From assembly GCA_050954885.1 (NCBI GenBank), contig JBPBPI010000080.1, positions 1-6,565 of the forward strand: DNA of 6,565 nucleotides, given 5' to 3'. Source of the stretch: JBPBPI01 sp050954885 (GTDB taxonomy: Bacteria; Pseudomonadota; Alphaproteobacteria; Caedimonadales; Caedimonadaceae). The notes beneath the pieces are model-generated. The model was not told where the DNA came from and searched no databases. It was given only the letters and a program-made list of their open reading frames with translations. Position numbers and translations under genes: made by a program. How positions within the stretch are numbered: position 1 is the first letter of the stretch; every line of letters starts with the position of its first letter. This document shows positions 6,220 through 6,565 of this stretch, piece by piece.

Positions 6220-6290
6220 AAATTTTATTTTTGCATTTTTAAAAACTCAGTTGAATAAATTATAGATATAAAATAATTGAATTTTTCAAA

Positions 6291-6470
6291 CTACATTAGA
6301 TTTATTTCACGGGCGCGAGATTGAACACGATGTTGAACTTTATGAAAAGTAGCAATTTCAATTTGTCGGACACGTTCTCTTGAGATATTTAAACGCAAAG
6401 AAATTTCTTCTAGGGTTTCTGGTGGTTCTTTAAGGCGGCGGCTGTTGATAATTTCAAGCCCTCGCGTATT
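6291..6470 (-). pseudogene. rpoH: RNA polymerase sigma-32 (RpoH) C-terminal remnant, cut by IS
   Basis: The minus strand encodes about 60 residues before a TAG stop, reading NTRGLEIINSRRL, KEPPETLEEISLRL, NISRERVRQIEIATFHKVQ and ending SRAREINLM. This is sigma region 4: the RRLKEPPETLEE segment is typical of RpoH rather than RpoD, and SRERVRQIE is the recognition helix that binds the -35 element. A full sigma-32 is about 290 residues, so some 230 N-terminal residues (regions 1-3, core binding and -10 recognition) are absent. The frame meets a TAA two codons into the IS repeat (6480-6482). The missing 5' part may lie beyond the IS, or an intact copy may exist elsewhere, since RpoH directs heat-shock transcription and is usually retained. 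The gap to the methyltransferase stop is 71 bases with no clear terminator. Confidence 0.85.
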
Positions 6471-6490
6471 TAACCCGAGTTATGTTTAAG
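6471..6490 (+). repeat. IS terminal inverted repeat, left end
   Basis: TAACCCGAGTTATGTTTAAG is the inverse of the repeat at 78-97 with one mismatch. It abuts the rpoH remnant and marks the outer edge of the right-hand IS copy. Confidence 0.8.
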
Positions 6491-6565
6491 AGGCGTGTAA
6501 AAAAGTTTAAAGTATTGAAAACATTGGAGTATCATTTTGGGTATTAAATCTCAAAAAGGATACCC
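6471..6565 (+). mobile_element. Left-hand end of an insertion sequence (partial copy)
   Basis: The terminal repeat is followed by about 45 bases of leader and then the window ends. Its orientation is the same as that of the IS fragment at 1-97, so the two copies are direct repeats flanking the unique segment. A possible transposase start is TTG at 6537 with GGAG at 6526-6529 (seven-base spacer), reading GIKSQKGY up to the window end. That start is tentative because only nine complete codons are visible. An arm pair GGGTAT (6539-6544) and ATACCC (6560-6565) could fold over this start. Confidence 0.72.

Noticed and set aside
6220..6290. Rho-independent terminator between the methyltransferase and the rpoH remnant
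   Set aside because: There are A- and T-runs but no GC-containing stem.

Overview
The window looks like a slice of an AT-rich, insertion-sequence-laden bacterial genome, most plausibly a proteobacterium with a host-associated or intracellular lifestyle. The Gram-negative reading rests on an RpoH-type sigma factor tail, a MurA-family enzyme and exported proteins. A secreted Sel1-repeat protein, strong AT bias in several genes and IS-broken genes are common in endosymbionts (for example alphaproteobacterial protist symbionts). The taxon is an inference; nothing here fixes it to genus.

Layout. Positions 1-97 are the right-hand end of an insertion sequence: the last codons of a transposase, then a terminal inverted repeat. 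From 98 the unique segment starts inside a minus-strand secreted Sel1-repeat protein whose 3' end was cut by that IS. A 314-bp AT-rich divergent region (1752-2065) follows, then a plus-strand YdjM/DUF457-type membrane metal-dependent hydrolase (2066-3088). A minus-strand exported or membrane-anchored histidine phosphatase (3090-3749) converges on it with one base between the stop codons. A second intergenic region (3750-3986) carries candidate promoters facing both ways. Next come a complete MurA-family enolpyruvyl transferase (3987-5291) and a SAM-dependent methyltransferase (5395-6219), both on the plus strand. Finally, the C-terminal 60 or so residues of a sigma-32 factor (RpoH, minus strand, 6291-6470) are cut by the left-hand end of an IS (6471-6565) with matching terminal repeats.

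The two partial IS copies point the same way and their terminal repeats match at 19 of 20 positions, so the 6.37-kb unique segment is framed like the inside of a composite element. Each IS edge breaks a gene. The window reaches a similar distance into each IS copy (97 and 95 bases), which is what a short-read contig ending in a repeat would look like.

Functionally, several of the intact genes act at or near the envelope: a secreted repeat protein, an inner-membrane hydrolase, a membrane-anchored phosphatase and a peptidoglycan-precursor enzyme. I see no evidence that they form one operon or a new dedicated system. Base composition is mosaic: the hydrolase, MurA and RpoH remnant look clearly richer in GC than the Sel1, phosphatase and methyltransferase genes.
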